64,000 nucleotides of DNA from Phycisphaera sp. TMED9 (GTDB taxonomy: Bacteria; Planctomycetota; Phycisphaerae; Phycisphaerales; SM1A02), in contig NHBO02000081.1 in the NCBI GenBank assembly GCA_002167845.2, positions 2,177 through 66,176 on the forward strand. Direction: 5' to 3'. Both the position numbers and the translations under genes were made by a program. The notes under the pieces were generated by a model. The model was not told the DNA's origin. It saw only the letters and a list, made by a program, of their open reading frames with translations, and did no database searches. Positions 25,519 to 33,965 of the stretch are shown one piece after another. Every line of letters begins with the position of its first letter. The stretch's first letter is position 1.

Positions 25519-27101
25519 CCTCGACCTCGACCAACAAGACGAGTGCCATCGAACTGGTGATCGCCGGTGATCTGGCTGGAGTCGGAGCCGCCTGGATCTC
25601 CATCGAGAACGGTGTTCCCCGATGGTCGACCGTGGATGATCCGGTCGGAGCCTGGCGACAGGCGTTGCTGGTTGGTGCCATGCCGGTTCGGGAAGCCGTC
25701 CGAAAGAACCTCTCGGTGCTGATGACCGGAGAGGGAGGAGCCTGCGAGCTCTTCCCGGGAGTCATGGCGATCGGATGCGTTTCAGAGACTCGTCGCGGAA
25801 GATGCGAAGGAGTCGCGGTGCTCCCCACGAGTGAACTGATCACCGAGGGGTCGCTGTCGATGTTGTGTAACGCGGCGAAGGTCGACGAAACGGTCATCCG
25901 TGGCTTTGCGAGTCGGGATGCACTTCCACCCCGTGAAGCGATTCCGGCCATCACCGACCTTGTTCGTCGGCTCCATGTGAGCGCCAGACGGCGCATCGAG
26001 GAGCGTGAAGCGGCGCACTCCGTCGACCGCCGATTGTCTGAAAGCTACGAGGAGCTTCATCTCCTCAATTCGCTCATCGACGGCCTGGTCGTCGGGGGAG
26101 ATCCCGGGGACTTCCTGGTGTCGGCGGCCGAAGAACTTGCCGCGACCGCGGGATACAGTTGGATCGCCATTCTTCTGGACGATCCCGGGGCTTCGAAAGT
26201 CGACGATTTCGTGGTCCACGGCAGTGGGGCACCGACTCGTGCCGAGGTGAGACTGATCGCGGAATCCGCGTCCACCAGCACCGCCACGGTCGTGCTCGAT
26301 CCAGCCTTCGGCGAAATGGGACTTGCGGCCGTTCGAGGCGGCGATCGGAATCTCGGCACGCTCGTCGCCGGGGGCCGCGCCGGTGAACCGATCTCCAGCA
26401 TCGAGTTGACGCTGCTGGCATCCGCCGCCGGTCACCTCGGAGTGTTCCTTCGAAACGCCGCGCTGTACTCGGACCTGGACGCGATGTTCCTGGGAACTCT
26501 GCAGTCGATGGTCGCCGCGATCGATGCAAAGGATCCCTACACCCGTGGTCACTCGCAAAGAGTGGCGATTCTGAGTCGGGATCTGGCGGCCGCGATCGGA
26601 CTTCCCGAGGCGTTCGTCAAGACCGCTCACCTGTCGGGACTGGTTCACGACATCGGGAAGATCGGAGTGCCCGAAGCCGTGCTGTGCAAGGCGGGGCGAC
26701 TCGACGAGTCCGAATTCGCCGCCATCCGCCAGCATCCGCAGATCGGATTCCGGATCCTCAGGGACATTCCCCAGATTCGTGATCTGCTCCCGGGGGTTCT
26801 GTGTCATCACGAATCGTGGGACGGCTCTGGATATCCTGCGGGCATCGCCGGCGAGGAGATTCCGCTGCTGGCCCGCATCATCGCGATCTGCGACAGCTTC
26901 GATGCGATGAGCTCGAACCGAACCTATCGAAGTGCCAAGCCTCGTCAGAAGGTCTTCGAGGAACTCCGGAATTGCCGGGGCTCCCAGTTCGATCCGTCGA
27001 TCGTTCCGGTCTTCCTGGGAATGGATTTCACCGAATACGACCGTCTGCTCGCCCGCGATGCGGATGGTTTCGGTCTCGCCGATGATCGGAGGGTGGCATG
27101 A
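25515..27101 (+). CDS. HD-GYP cyclic-di-GMP phosphodiesterase with GAF-like region
   Basis: A 528-residue protein. Residues 1-160 are unrecognised; a coiled-coil stretch (about 155-190) leads to a GAF-like domain (about 190-315), and an HD-GYP domain fills about 325-510. Key motifs are intact: HD at 378-379 in LVHDIGKIG, HHE at 431-433 and GYP at 439-441. HD-GYP proteins hydrolyse cyclic di-GMP, a main regulator of pilus extension and biofilm. There is no receiver in this protein, but a free receiver is encoded by the overlapping upstream gene. The ATGA overlaps on both sides make the start at 25515 secure. Confidence 0.92.
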   Translation: MTSTSTNKTSAIELVIAGDLAGVGAAWISIENGVPRWSTVDDPVGAWRQALLVGAMPVREAVRKNLSVLMTGEGGACELFPGVMAIGCVSETRRGRCEGVAVLPTSELITEGSLSMLCNAAKVDETVIRGFASRDALPPREAIPAITDLVRRLHVSARRRIEEREAAHSVDRRLSESYEELHLLNSLIDGLVVGGDPGDFLVSAAEELAATAGYSWIAILLDDPGASKVDDFVVHGSGAPTRAEVRLIAESASTSTATVVLDPAFGEMGLAAVRGGDRNLGTLVAGGRAGEPISSIELTLLASAAGHLGVFLRNAALYSDLDAMFLGTLQSMVAAIDAKDPYTRGHSQRVAILSRDLAAAIGLPEAFVKTAHLSGLVHDIGKIGVPEAVLCKAGRLDESEFAAIRQHPQIGFRILRDIPQIRDLLPGVLCHHESWDGSGYPAGIAGEEIPLLARIIAICDSFDAMSSNRTYRSAKPRQKVFEELRNCRGSQFDPSIVPVFLGMDFTEYDRLLARDADGFGLADDRRVA

Positions 27102-27433
27102 AGCTTCGATTCGAAGATCACGGTCGTCTCTGTGTGGTGCAGGTCGATGGGGAATGTGTCGGCGAATCCGCGGAATCGCTTCGGCGAGCGTGCGTCGAGC
27201 GGTTCACGGGCGGTGCCAAGGACGTCATTCTCGACGTCTCGAAGACGTCGCTCATCGACTCGGCCGGCCTCGAGGTTCTTCTGGATCTCACAGATCTCGC
27301 GACGGAACAAAGAGGGCGTTGCCTTCTCGCCGGTCCCGAAGACCCCCTGCGATCGATTCTGGAGATCACACGAATCGCCGATCGCCTCGAGGTTCATGAT
27401 GCGGTCGAATCGGCAGCGAGGGTACTGCGATGA
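27098..27433 (+). CDS. STAS-domain protein (anti-sigma antagonist type)
   Basis: A 111-residue single STAS domain with the loop SLIDSAGLEVLLDL, which in SpoIIAA/RsbV carries the phosphorylated Ser. No anti-sigma kinase (RsbW/SpoIIAB) or PP2C phosphatase is encoded next to it, so its partner may be elsewhere, or it may dock onto another protein of the block. It overlaps the HD-GYP gene and the ATPase gene by ATGA, so its translation is tied to both. Confidence 0.88.
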   Translation: MKLRFEDHGRLCVVQVDGECVGESAESLRRACVERFTGGAKDVILDVSKTSLIDSAGLEVLLDLTDLATEQRGRCLLAGPEDPLRSILEITRIADRLEVHDAVESAARVLR

Positions 27434-29172
27434 AGACACGTGAATCCGAAACACGTCAGTCGGAACGATCCGCCATGATCACGACTTCCGCCCCGCTCGG
27501 TGAGGTGTTGGTCGAGTCCGGTCGGATCACCCGCACCCAGCTTGAGACGGCGCTCTCGGCGCAGCGCGACGGTGGTGACCATCGGCTGCTCGGAGAAGTG
27601 CTGGTGTCGCTTGGTTTCGCCGATGAAGTGAGCGTCGCCGAGGGGCTCGCCACGGGCTGCGGACTTCCGTTCGTTCGAGAACCCGCCAGAATCGCGGACC
27701 CCGCCGTGGTGGAACTTCTTCCGCGAGACTTCGCACGACAGCATCGAGTTCTTCCGCTCTTCCTCGTTCGAGGAACCCTGACCATCGCTGCGGCGGAACC
27801 TTCGAATCTCTACCTGTTCGAGGAGATCGCCCGGCGAACCGGCCATCGCGTGCAGGTCGCCGCGGCAGCCGCGAGCGAACTCGAGAACGCGATCGAGAAC
27901 TGGCTCCCCGCCGCGAATGTCTTCGTGATCGACGACATCCACGACGGCGTGGGGGATGCGGATCTCACTGTTCTTGAACGGCAGGTCTCCGAACTCACCG
28001 ATCTGGCGGAAATCGCCGGTCACGGGCCGGTGGTCCGTCTGGTGAACTGGTTGATTCATGATGCGGTCGAGGACGGTGCCAGCGACATCCATGTCGAGCC
28101 CGGCGACCGTGACCTTCGCGTTCGATTTCGGATCGATGGTCGCCTGCATGAGAAGATCAGGCCTCCTCATCGCATGGGGCCGGCGATCACGAGTCGAATC
28201 AAGATCATGGCCGAGTTGGACATCGCCGAGCGACGACTTCCTCAGGACGGCGACATTCACGTGCTGCTCGACGGCCGACGCGTCGATCTTCGGGTGTCGA
28301 CGATGTCGGGTCGTCAGGGTGAGAAGGTGGTCATTCGAATCATCGACAGTCGCAATGCGATCGTCGCTCCGGAACGCCTGGGAATGGCACCGCAGATTCG
28401 CGATCAGTGGTCGGGTCTGTTGGCGGCCGCCAATGGCGTCGTCCTGGTCACCGGTCCCACCGGAAGCGGCAAGAGCACCACGCTGTATTCGGCGCTGGGT
28501 GCGATGGACGCCGACACGCTGAACCTCTCGACGATCGAGGATCCGGTCGAAGCGGTGATCCCCGGCGTCAATCAGTTCCAGGTCAATGACCGGACTGGAT
28601 TCGGCTTCTCTTCGGCGCTGCGATCGATGCTTCGCCAGGATCCCGATGTGGTCATGGTGGGGGAGATCCGAGATGAAGAGACGGCCGCCATCGCGGCTCA
28701 GGCTGCGCTGACCGGGCATCTCGTGCTGTCCTCCCTTCATACCAACGATGCCTGTGCCGCCCCAGTGCGGCTGATGAACCTCGGGGTCGAATCGTTCCTC
28801 GTCGCAACCGTGTTGCGCGGGGTGTTGGCGCAGAGACTGGTCCGCCGTGTCTGCCCGCAGTGTCGACGCGAGGTCGAAGTCGAAGAAGGCGTCCGGCGGA
28901 TGGTCGAGGCCGTGGCGCCGGTCGAGGTCTTCCAGGCGGGCGAAGGATGTCAGCGTTGTCGTGGAACCGGCTTCAGTGGCCGCGTCGGCGTGTTCGAACT
29001 GCTTGCGCCGAACGATGCGATCTGTGACGCGATCGCGTCCGCGATTCCGCATCGCGAACTGGCGGAAGTGGCTCGAGGCCAGGGATTCGAGTCGATGAGG
29101 GTCGACGGCCTGCGCAAGGTCGCCGAAGGCATGACGACTTTCGAGGAGGTGCTCGCGGCCACCGCCGCGTGA
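27430..29172 (+). CDS. pilB: PilB/GspE-type assembly ATPase
   Basis: A 580-residue AAA-type secretion ATPase. An N-terminal MshEN/GspE-N region (about 20-160, LGEVLVESGRITRTQLETAL) is followed by the second N-domain (SDIHVEP), Walker A GPTGSGKST (342-350), the Asp/His boxes (LRQDPDVVMVGEIRD, LSSLHTND) and a C-terminal four-Cys zinc site (Cys475, 478, 507, 510). It powers pilus or pseudopilus extension at the inner membrane. MshEN domains in some homologues bind cyclic di-GMP, which is notable next to the HD-GYP gene, but the ligand residues were not verified. PilC follows after 4 bases. Confidence 0.95.
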   Translation: MKTRESETRQSERSAMITTSAPLGEVLVESGRITRTQLETALSAQRDGGDHRLLGEVLVSLGFADEVSVAEGLATGCGLPFVREPARIADPAVVELLPRDFARQHRVLPLFLVRGTLTIAAAEPSNLYLFEEIARRTGHRVQVAAAAASELENAIENWLPAANVFVIDDIHDGVGDADLTVLERQVSELTDLAEIAGHGPVVRLVNWLIHDAVEDGASDIHVEPGDRDLRVRFRIDGRLHEKIRPPHRMGPAITSRIKIMAELDIAERRLPQDGDIHVLLDGRRVDLRVSTMSGRQGEKVVIRIIDSRNAIVAPERLGMAPQIRDQWSGLLAAANGVVLVTGPTGSGKSTTLYSALGAMDADTLNLSTIEDPVEAVIPGVNQFQVNDRTGFGFSSALRSMLRQDPDVVMVGEIRDEETAAIAAQAALTGHLVLSSLHTNDACAAPVRLMNLGVESFLVATVLRGVLAQRLVRRVCPQCRREVEVEEGVRRMVEAVAPVEVFQAGEGCQRCRGTGFSGRVGVFELLAPNDAICDAIASAIPHRELAEVARGQGFESMRVDGLRKVAEGMTTFEEVLAATAA

Positions 29173-29176
29173 AGCC

Positions 29177-30406
29177 ATGAACGAAACCGCCACATGGTCC
29201 TGGCAGGCTCGAGATGCGACCGGTCGCCTGCTGCGCGGTACTCAGGCGGCGGCTGACGCGGCGGAGGTCGCCTCCAGACTTCGTGCGGAAGGACGAATCG
29301 TCCTCTCGATCGACCGAGCCATGCGGGATGGCATTCAATCCGCGGTCAAGCGAAGACCCTTCGCTGGAAGAGTCTCTTCGGCGGCCGTCGCATCCTTCAT
29401 CAGACAGCTTTCGGTCATGCTTGACGCCGGGGTGCCGGTGGTCGAAGCGATCGAAGTGGTTCGCCTCCAGACGGCCGATCAGAGATTGTCCGGTGAACTC
29501 GCGGTGGTTCGGGACGAGGTCGAGAACGGCGGTTCGCTCAGTGATGCGTTCGCCAAATTCCCCTCGACGTTCCCACCGGTTGCGGTGGGCCTGGTGAGAG
29601 CGGCCGAAGCGGTCGGCGATCTCTCCGGAATGTTCGAGCAACTCGCCGACTGGCTCCAGCGCGAACAACGGATTCGGCGGCAGGTCCGATCCGCTCTGGC
29701 ATATCCCGTGCTCCTGGCGATCGTGGGTTCCCTGATCACCATCCTTCTCGTCACCTTCGTGATGCCGCGATTCGAAGCGATCTATGCGCAGCGATCCGCG
29801 GATCTTCCGCCGTTGACCGAGGCGGTTCTCGGGGTCGGCCGGTTCATCACCTCCGGCTGGAAGGTCTGGGTTCCAAGTCTCGCCGTCGCCGTCGCATTCG
29901 GGGGATTCGCGAGGCGCACGCGATTCGTGCATCGAATGCTCGAGCACGTCCGGTTTGATGCGCCCTTGCTTCGAAGTGTGATCCGTCCCGCGGATCTCGC
30001 CCGTGCAACCCGGACGCTCGGGGTTCTCCTGACCGCCGGTGTTCCACTGCTCGATGCGATCACGATCTGTCGTGGACTCTCTCCCTGGAGTCGTTGGTCG
30101 AGATTCTGGGATCGGATCGAAGAAGGGGCTCGGAACGGTGATGGCATCGCCGATCGCTTCGAGGGGGGAGATCTCGTACCCGGGAGCGCCCGAGCGATGA
30201 TCGCTGCAGGTGAACGGTCGGGAAGACTCCCGGCGGTTCTGAACCGAGTCGCTGATGCGGCCGACGAGGATCTGGAAGTCGCGGTAAAACGGGTCTCGGT
30301 GATGCTCGAACCGCTGGCGATCGTGGTGCTGGGTAGCGTGATCGGAATCGTCGCCATCGCCTTGCTGCTGCCCGTGTTCAAGATGAGCACGATCGCCGGC
30401 GGCTGA
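29177..30406 (+). CDS. pilC: PilC/GspF-type inner-membrane platform protein (copy 1)
   Basis: A 409-residue polytopic protein with two GspF domains and three transmembrane segments (about 170-200, 220-245 and 375-405). Typical motifs are FIRQLSVMLDAGVPVVEAIE and the C-terminal LLPVFKMSTIAGG. It forms the platform beneath the pilus and contacts the ATPase encoded four bases upstream. A second GspF homologue lies at 58522-59745. This is the last of the structural genes in this locus. Confidence 0.93.
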   Translation: MNETATWSWQARDATGRLLRGTQAAADAAEVASRLRAEGRIVLSIDRAMRDGIQSAVKRRPFAGRVSSAAVASFIRQLSVMLDAGVPVVEAIEVVRLQTADQRLSGELAVVRDEVENGGSLSDAFAKFPSTFPPVAVGLVRAAEAVGDLSGMFEQLADWLQREQRIRRQVRSALAYPVLLAIVGSLITILLVTFVMPRFEAIYAQRSADLPPLTEAVLGVGRFITSGWKVWVPSLAVAVAFGGFARRTRFVHRMLEHVRFDAPLLRSVIRPADLARATRTLGVLLTAGVPLLDAITICRGLSPWSRWSRFWDRIEEGARNGDGIADRFEGGDLVPGSARAMIAAGERSGRLPAVLNRVADAADEDLEVAVKRVSVMLEPLAIVVLGSVIGIVAIALLLPVFKMSTIAGG

Positions 30407-30754
30407 AAACTTGAGAAATTCAAAGGCGTTTTCGAACCCGCCAGGGCCATTGGGGCTGGGGTACTTCCCCCCATGCGCGGGTGGGGCCGAAAGATCGTGG
30501 AGCGGGCGGCCTTGTGTCGATGTTCTTCGAGGTCGCGATCAGGGACGCAGCGATCGCGAGGAACAGGCTCGGCTAGGGACCCTCGGTGGGGCGCATCACG
30601 GATGATCGTTCGCCGCCGAATCCCGATCTCGTCTGCACGGATGCAGTCGAAACCAGCCGGGAAACAAGGGTTGGATCACGGAAGGTCCACTTTTTCGACT
30701 TCACCCGATGATTCGGGGAACGTCAACAGGTTCTGCGTCGTAGGGAACATCGTC
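30407..30754 (+). other. Non-coding stretch after pilC with a dyad
   Basis: No supported gene. TCGCGATC at 30533-30540 and GATCGCGA at 30552-30559 form an eight-pair hairpin without a T-run. The run GGGGTACTTCCCC near 30460-30475 is another short dyad. A leader or small RNA for the 72-residue gene downstream is possible; no RNA family was recognised. Confidence 0.35.
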
Positions 30755-30973
30755 ATGCCTAGTAAAAAGAACAGCGACAACGATGGACTGAGACGACGTG
30801 CGGCACGGATGGCCGCATCGCTCGACCCCCGTGACCACGCCGTGCTGGCCCTTCGCTTCGGCGAAAACCTCAGCGTGGGTGAGACGGCGGCGGTGCTCAA
30901 GATGAACCCGGACGAAGTTCGTTCGGCGGTGAATCGTGCAGTCGGCATGTTGCATCGGACCGACACGGCCTGA
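30755..30973 (+). CDS. Orphan sigma-70 region-4-like small protein
   Basis: A 72-residue basic protein. Residues 22-68 (LDPRDHAVLALRFGENLSVG and onward) match the helix-turn-helix of sigma-70 region 4, with the typical RFGENLSVGETA turn; region 2 is absent. It could be a DNA-binding regulator, a sigma competitor or an anti-sigma-like decoy. The ATG at 30755 is chosen because the conserved part begins soon after; the frame is open upstream without support. No clear Shine-Dalgarno (TAGGGAAC about 12 bases upstream). Confidence 0.65.
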   Translation: MPSKKNSDNDGLRRRAARMAASLDPRDHAVLALRFGENLSVGETAAVLKMNPDEVRSAVNRAVGMLHRTDTA

Positions 30974-31028
30974 TGAGTCGGACTTGCATCCCGGACTAGA
31001 GACACCAGAACGTCCTCGCGATGGCTTG

Positions 31029-31056
31029 CGCCCCGCGGGGGCGTTTCAGTTTTGTC
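31029..31056 (+). terminator. Likely terminator after the sigma-region-4-like gene
   Basis: CGCCCC at 31029-31034 pairs with GGGGCG at 31038-31043, followed by TTTCAGTTTT. It lies about 56 bases after the stop and before the convergent dockerin-like gene. Confidence 0.65.
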
Positions 31057-31089
31057 TTCAATTCGTTTCGAGGGCTGGGAGGCCGGTGA

Positions 31090-32124
31090 TCAGAACAGGG
31101 AGAGCAGGATGCCGAGATCGGTTCCGTTGGTCACACCGTCATGATTGAGATCGGTTTCCGGATTGTCCGTTCCCCAGAACGCCAGGAAGATGCCGAGGTC
31201 TCCGCCCCCGATGACGCAATCGTGATCGAAGTCGCCTTCGGCATCGCAACCGGTTGAGATCTCGCCGGCGATCACGAGCGTCGCGGCCTGTCGGACACCG
31301 ACCTGCACGAGCGGGTTCTCCCGCATGTAGAGGTCGATGAAATCGCCTCCCTCTTGTTCGGCCTCGATGAGTGAAGAAACCGAGAACAGAAGTCTGCCCT
31401 CGTTCAGGCTTCGGGAGAGCCAGGCGGCGGCGGCGGGATCATCGCCGTCGAAGGTGAAGGTGAGTGACGTTCCCTCGGGGAGTTCCTCGCCCGGGGACCA
31501 TCCGTCCGCGGTGCCGATGGCGATTGGAGTTGCGGTGAACTCCTCGCTGATGCAGTTCGAGACGTCCAGCAACTGTCCATCGGGCATGCATTGGGCGGCG
31601 AATGCGTTTCGGACGCCTTCGCCGAAGGGCCCGACCGGACTGAAGTCGCTTGATTCGGTCCAGTCCGCTTCGTCCACCCGGTTTCGGAATCCGGTCGCGT
31701 AGAGTTCGATCGGACGTCCCGGATCGGCATCGGGAAGATACAGAGGGTCAGCGGATGCCAGATGGGTCCGCCAGTCGTCCACGGTCGGGTCGTATCCGCC
31801 CGCCAGCGGATCGGCCAGCATGAGCTCGATGGTGAAGGTGTCGACCACGTACCGGTCCGCTCCGGCGCCGGGTGCGATCACCGTGCTGGTATCGAAAGCG
31901 ATGATGACCTGGCCGTCCCGATCATCGAATTCGTACAGGTCCCCGGTGTATCCGAAGACGGAAGCCACGGGACGGGTCCCGGGTGTGACGTTGAATCCGT
32001 AGTTCCAACGATCCGCGGAGGGGCCTTCGAAAGCCGCCTCGAAGGACTGGCCTGTGGCGGCTTCGGCGACGAGCAGAACCGGGATGACACGAAGGAGATT
32101 GGCCAGGCGTTGGGTGGAGGTCAT
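31090..32124 (-). CDS. Secreted protein with C-terminal dockerin-like repeats
   Basis: A 344-residue exported protein with a signal peptide (MTSTQRLANLLRVIPVLLVAEAATG, cleavage near ATG-QS). The body of about 260 residues is beta-rich, with no motif I can assign. It ends in two dockerin-like loops, DFDHDCVIGGGDLGIFLAFW and DLNHDGVTNGTDLGILLSLF; the second Trp position is Phe. Same type of tail as at 1-240. The gene stands alone between convergent and divergent neighbours. It may be a cell-surface or secreted protein exported by Sec and perhaps by the neighbouring secretion machine; that is inference. Confidence 0.82.
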   Translation of the reverse strand: MTSTQRLANLLRVIPVLLVAEAATGQSFEAAFEGPSADRWNYGFNVTPGTRPVASVFGYTGDLYEFDDRDGQVIIAFDTSTVIAPGAGADRYVVDTFTIELMLADPLAGGYDPTVDDWRTHLASADPLYLPDADPGRPIELYATGFRNRVDEADWTESSDFSPVGPFGEGVRNAFAAQCMPDGQLLDVSNCISEEFTATPIAIGTADGWSPGEELPEGTSLTFTFDGDDPAAAAWLSRSLNEGRLLFSVSSLIEAEQEGGDFIDLYMRENPLVQVGVRQAATLVIAGEISTGCDAEGDFDHDCVIGGGDLGIFLAFWGTDNPETDLNHDGVTNGTDLGILLSLF

Positions 32125-32470
32125 GGGCTTTCCGGGCTGCTCGCAAGAGGACGTGAAAGGTGAGCCATGGGGTTCGATCGTCGGTCAACACGTGGAGAGA
32201 TGCAAGAGAAACCCCTCGAACCCATCGCGTCGGTCGGCGGACTCGGAGGAGGATTCGCGACCGCCCCGGTTTGGCTGCGGAGAACCGGCTCAAAACCGAT
32301 TTTTGGAGCAGATTTCAGGCCCCGTAATCGCGAATGCGGGAAACTTCTCGGCTGCGGGAGCGAACGGTATGTAAAGAGGCGATATATTCCTCGGCTCTTG
32401 TTCTTCTCCCGATCCGGGCCTGCCGTTCGGCAGATCCCTTCGTCTTTCCGATTTTCGATCCTCCGATCGC
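32125..32470. other. Divergent intergenic region with a promoter-like motif
   Basis: No supported gene. It separates the minus-strand dockerin-like gene from the plus-strand pseudopilin-like gene and should hold both promoters. For the plus strand, GAGGCGATATATT at 32376-32388 resembles the motif before ssrA and phoU. I see no clear element for the minus strand. Confidence 0.4.
32376..32388 (+). promoter_or_regulatory. Putative -10 element (TATATT) before a pseudopilin-like gene
   Basis: GAGGCGATATATT closely matches GAGGCGTATACT found before ssrA and phoU, with one extra A. It lies about 80 bases before the ATG at 32471. A match to TTGACA at -35 is not evident. Confidence 0.4.
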
Positions 32471-33376
32471 ATGATGAGTCCCCTCCCTTCCCGAAAAACG
32501 TCCGTTTGCATTCTTCGTTCGGGAGGACGGAGCGGAGGTGGCTTCACGATCGTGGAGCTCTTGACCGGAATTGCGGCCATCGCGATTCTGATCGCGTTGG
32601 TGATTCATGCGGCGACCTCGGTTCGAAGCGCGTCCGAACGAGCGTCCGAGATGGCTTCCGCGAGGTCCTTGGGAATCGCCTGGGCCGGATACGCGACCGA
32701 TCATCGGGGCGCTGTTCTGCCCGGATACGCGAGTGGTTTCGAAGCAGTGGATGCGAACGGCGGGTCGATCGCGACACAGACCGTTCCGATCGCCGCGAAA
32801 CGATGGCCGCTCCGATTGGCCCCGTACCTTGGTCATGATCTGGTGTCGCTCTATTCCGGGACCGCTCGAGACTACGCGACGGAGATCGCCTCGCTCCCCA
32901 CCGACGATTCGTTGTACGTGGTCAGCGCCTTCCCCTCATTCGGGATGAACAGCGTCTTCGTGGGTGGCGATGAGAACTTCGGTGGATTCAGCGGTATCTT
33001 CCTCGAGACGTTCGGTCGGTTCTACGCCCAGCGATTGTCCAACGTTCGCCGGCCGGATCAATTGATCGTCTTCGCCTCGAGTCGGACCAACGAGTCGAAT
33101 CCGGGCTCGAGTGGGCCCATTCGCGAGGGTTTCTTCCGTGTACTTCCTCCGGCGTGGACAGGCTCCCTCTGGGACGAGGAATTCGATCCGGAGGACGCCG
33201 CATCCGCGGGATTCGTGAGTCCGCGGCATCGACAGGGCGATTCCGAGGAAGTCGCGATCGTGACCACGGTTGATGGCGGCGTCTCGACGAGCACGATCGA
33301 CGAGCTCCGGGATCTTCGCCGGTGGTCCAACATCGCGGACGCCCCGGATTGGATCATGGAGCCGCTCGGCCCCTGA
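32471..33376 (+). CDS. Stand-alone pseudopilin-like protein, DUF1559/G-type
   Basis: A 301-residue prepilin-like protein with a long basic leader, cleavage site GG|FTIVE and the helix LLTGIAAIAILIALVIHAAT. A large head of about 250 residues follows; the ARSLGIAWAGYATDHRG pattern is typical of the many pseudopilin-like proteins in Planctomycetes. The leader is about 24 residues, longer than usual. ATGs at 32471 and 32474 are both possible. It is outside the two assembly loci. Function unknown; likely a minor pseudopilin or a surface-displayed protein. Confidence 0.8.
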   Translation: MMSPLPSRKTSVCILRSGGRSGGGFTIVELLTGIAAIAILIALVIHAATSVRSASERASEMASARSLGIAWAGYATDHRGAVLPGYASGFEAVDANGGSIATQTVPIAAKRWPLRLAPYLGHDLVSLYSGTARDYATEIASLPTDDSLYVVSAFPSFGMNSVFVGGDENFGGFSGIFLETFGRFYAQRLSNVRRPDQLIVFASSRTNESNPGSSGPIREGFFRVLPPAWTGSLWDEEFDPEDAASAGFVSPRHRQGDSEEVAIVTTVDGGVSTSTIDELRDLRRWSNIADAPDWIMEPLGP

Positions 33377-33441
33377 CCGGCGTCCCTGAATCCGACTCCC
33401 GCCCCGCACTCGATCCAATGAACTGCGAGACTATCGAGGTC

Positions 33442-33457
33442 ACCGCCGATCGGCGGT
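33442..33457. promoter_or_regulatory. Perfect 16-bp palindrome, possible operator
   Basis: ACCGCCGATCGGCGGT is its own reverse complement, with no loop and no T-run. It lies 28 bases before the transporter start at 33486, a good place for a repressor dimer site. It could be chance in GC-rich DNA. Confidence 0.4.
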
Positions 33458-33485
33458 CGGCCCGGCATCCCCATCGGAGTTTCTC

Positions 33486-33950
33486 ATGCGTCTCCTGCTC
33501 ATGGCTGCGGTCTTCCTCGTGGGCTTCCTTCTGCCCGTTCAAGCGGGGCTCAACGCCACGGTCGCGAAATCGATCGGGAATCGATTTCAGGCGGGCTGGG
33601 TGAACGGCTTGGTCAACGTGGCGGTTCTTTCGACCGTGCTGATCGTGTTGTCGGCGCGGAGTGGTCAGGTGATTCCCAACATGGCATCGCTTCGGGTGGT
33701 TCCTTGGTGGGCGTTTCTGGGCGGGCTCATCGGAGCATCCGTCGTGGTGATCCACCTCACCGCGGCGCCGCAACTCGGCGCGGGCATGCTGGTGGCGATC
33801 TTCGTCGGCGGCATGGCCGCCGGAAGTCTGGCGTGCGACGTGTGGGGGTTTCCCGGTTACTCGGTGATCAAGATCGATGGGACCCGGCTCGCCGGGCTCG
33901 GGTTGGTCGTCGCCGGCGTGTTGCTGGTGGCTCGCCCCTGGGCGAGATGA
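33486..33950 (+). CDS. DMT-family membrane protein, DUF606/YdcZ type
   Basis: A 154-residue protein with five likely transmembrane helices, beginning MRLLLMAAVFLVGFLLPVQA and containing GLNATVAKSIGNRFQAGWVN, as in the DUF606 (YdcZ) half-size DMT transporters. Such proteins are usually paired or dimeric; only one copy is present here. Substrate unknown. It ends 15 bases from the convergent acs gene. Confidence 0.85.
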   Translation: MRLLLMAAVFLVGFLLPVQAGLNATVAKSIGNRFQAGWVNGLVNVAVLSTVLIVLSARSGQVIPNMASLRVVPWWAFLGGLIGASVVVIHLTAAPQLGAGMLVAIFVGGMAAGSLACDVWGFPGYSVIKIDGTRLAGLGLVVAGVLLVARPWAR

Positions 33951-33965
33951 ACTTCGCAGCCGACC

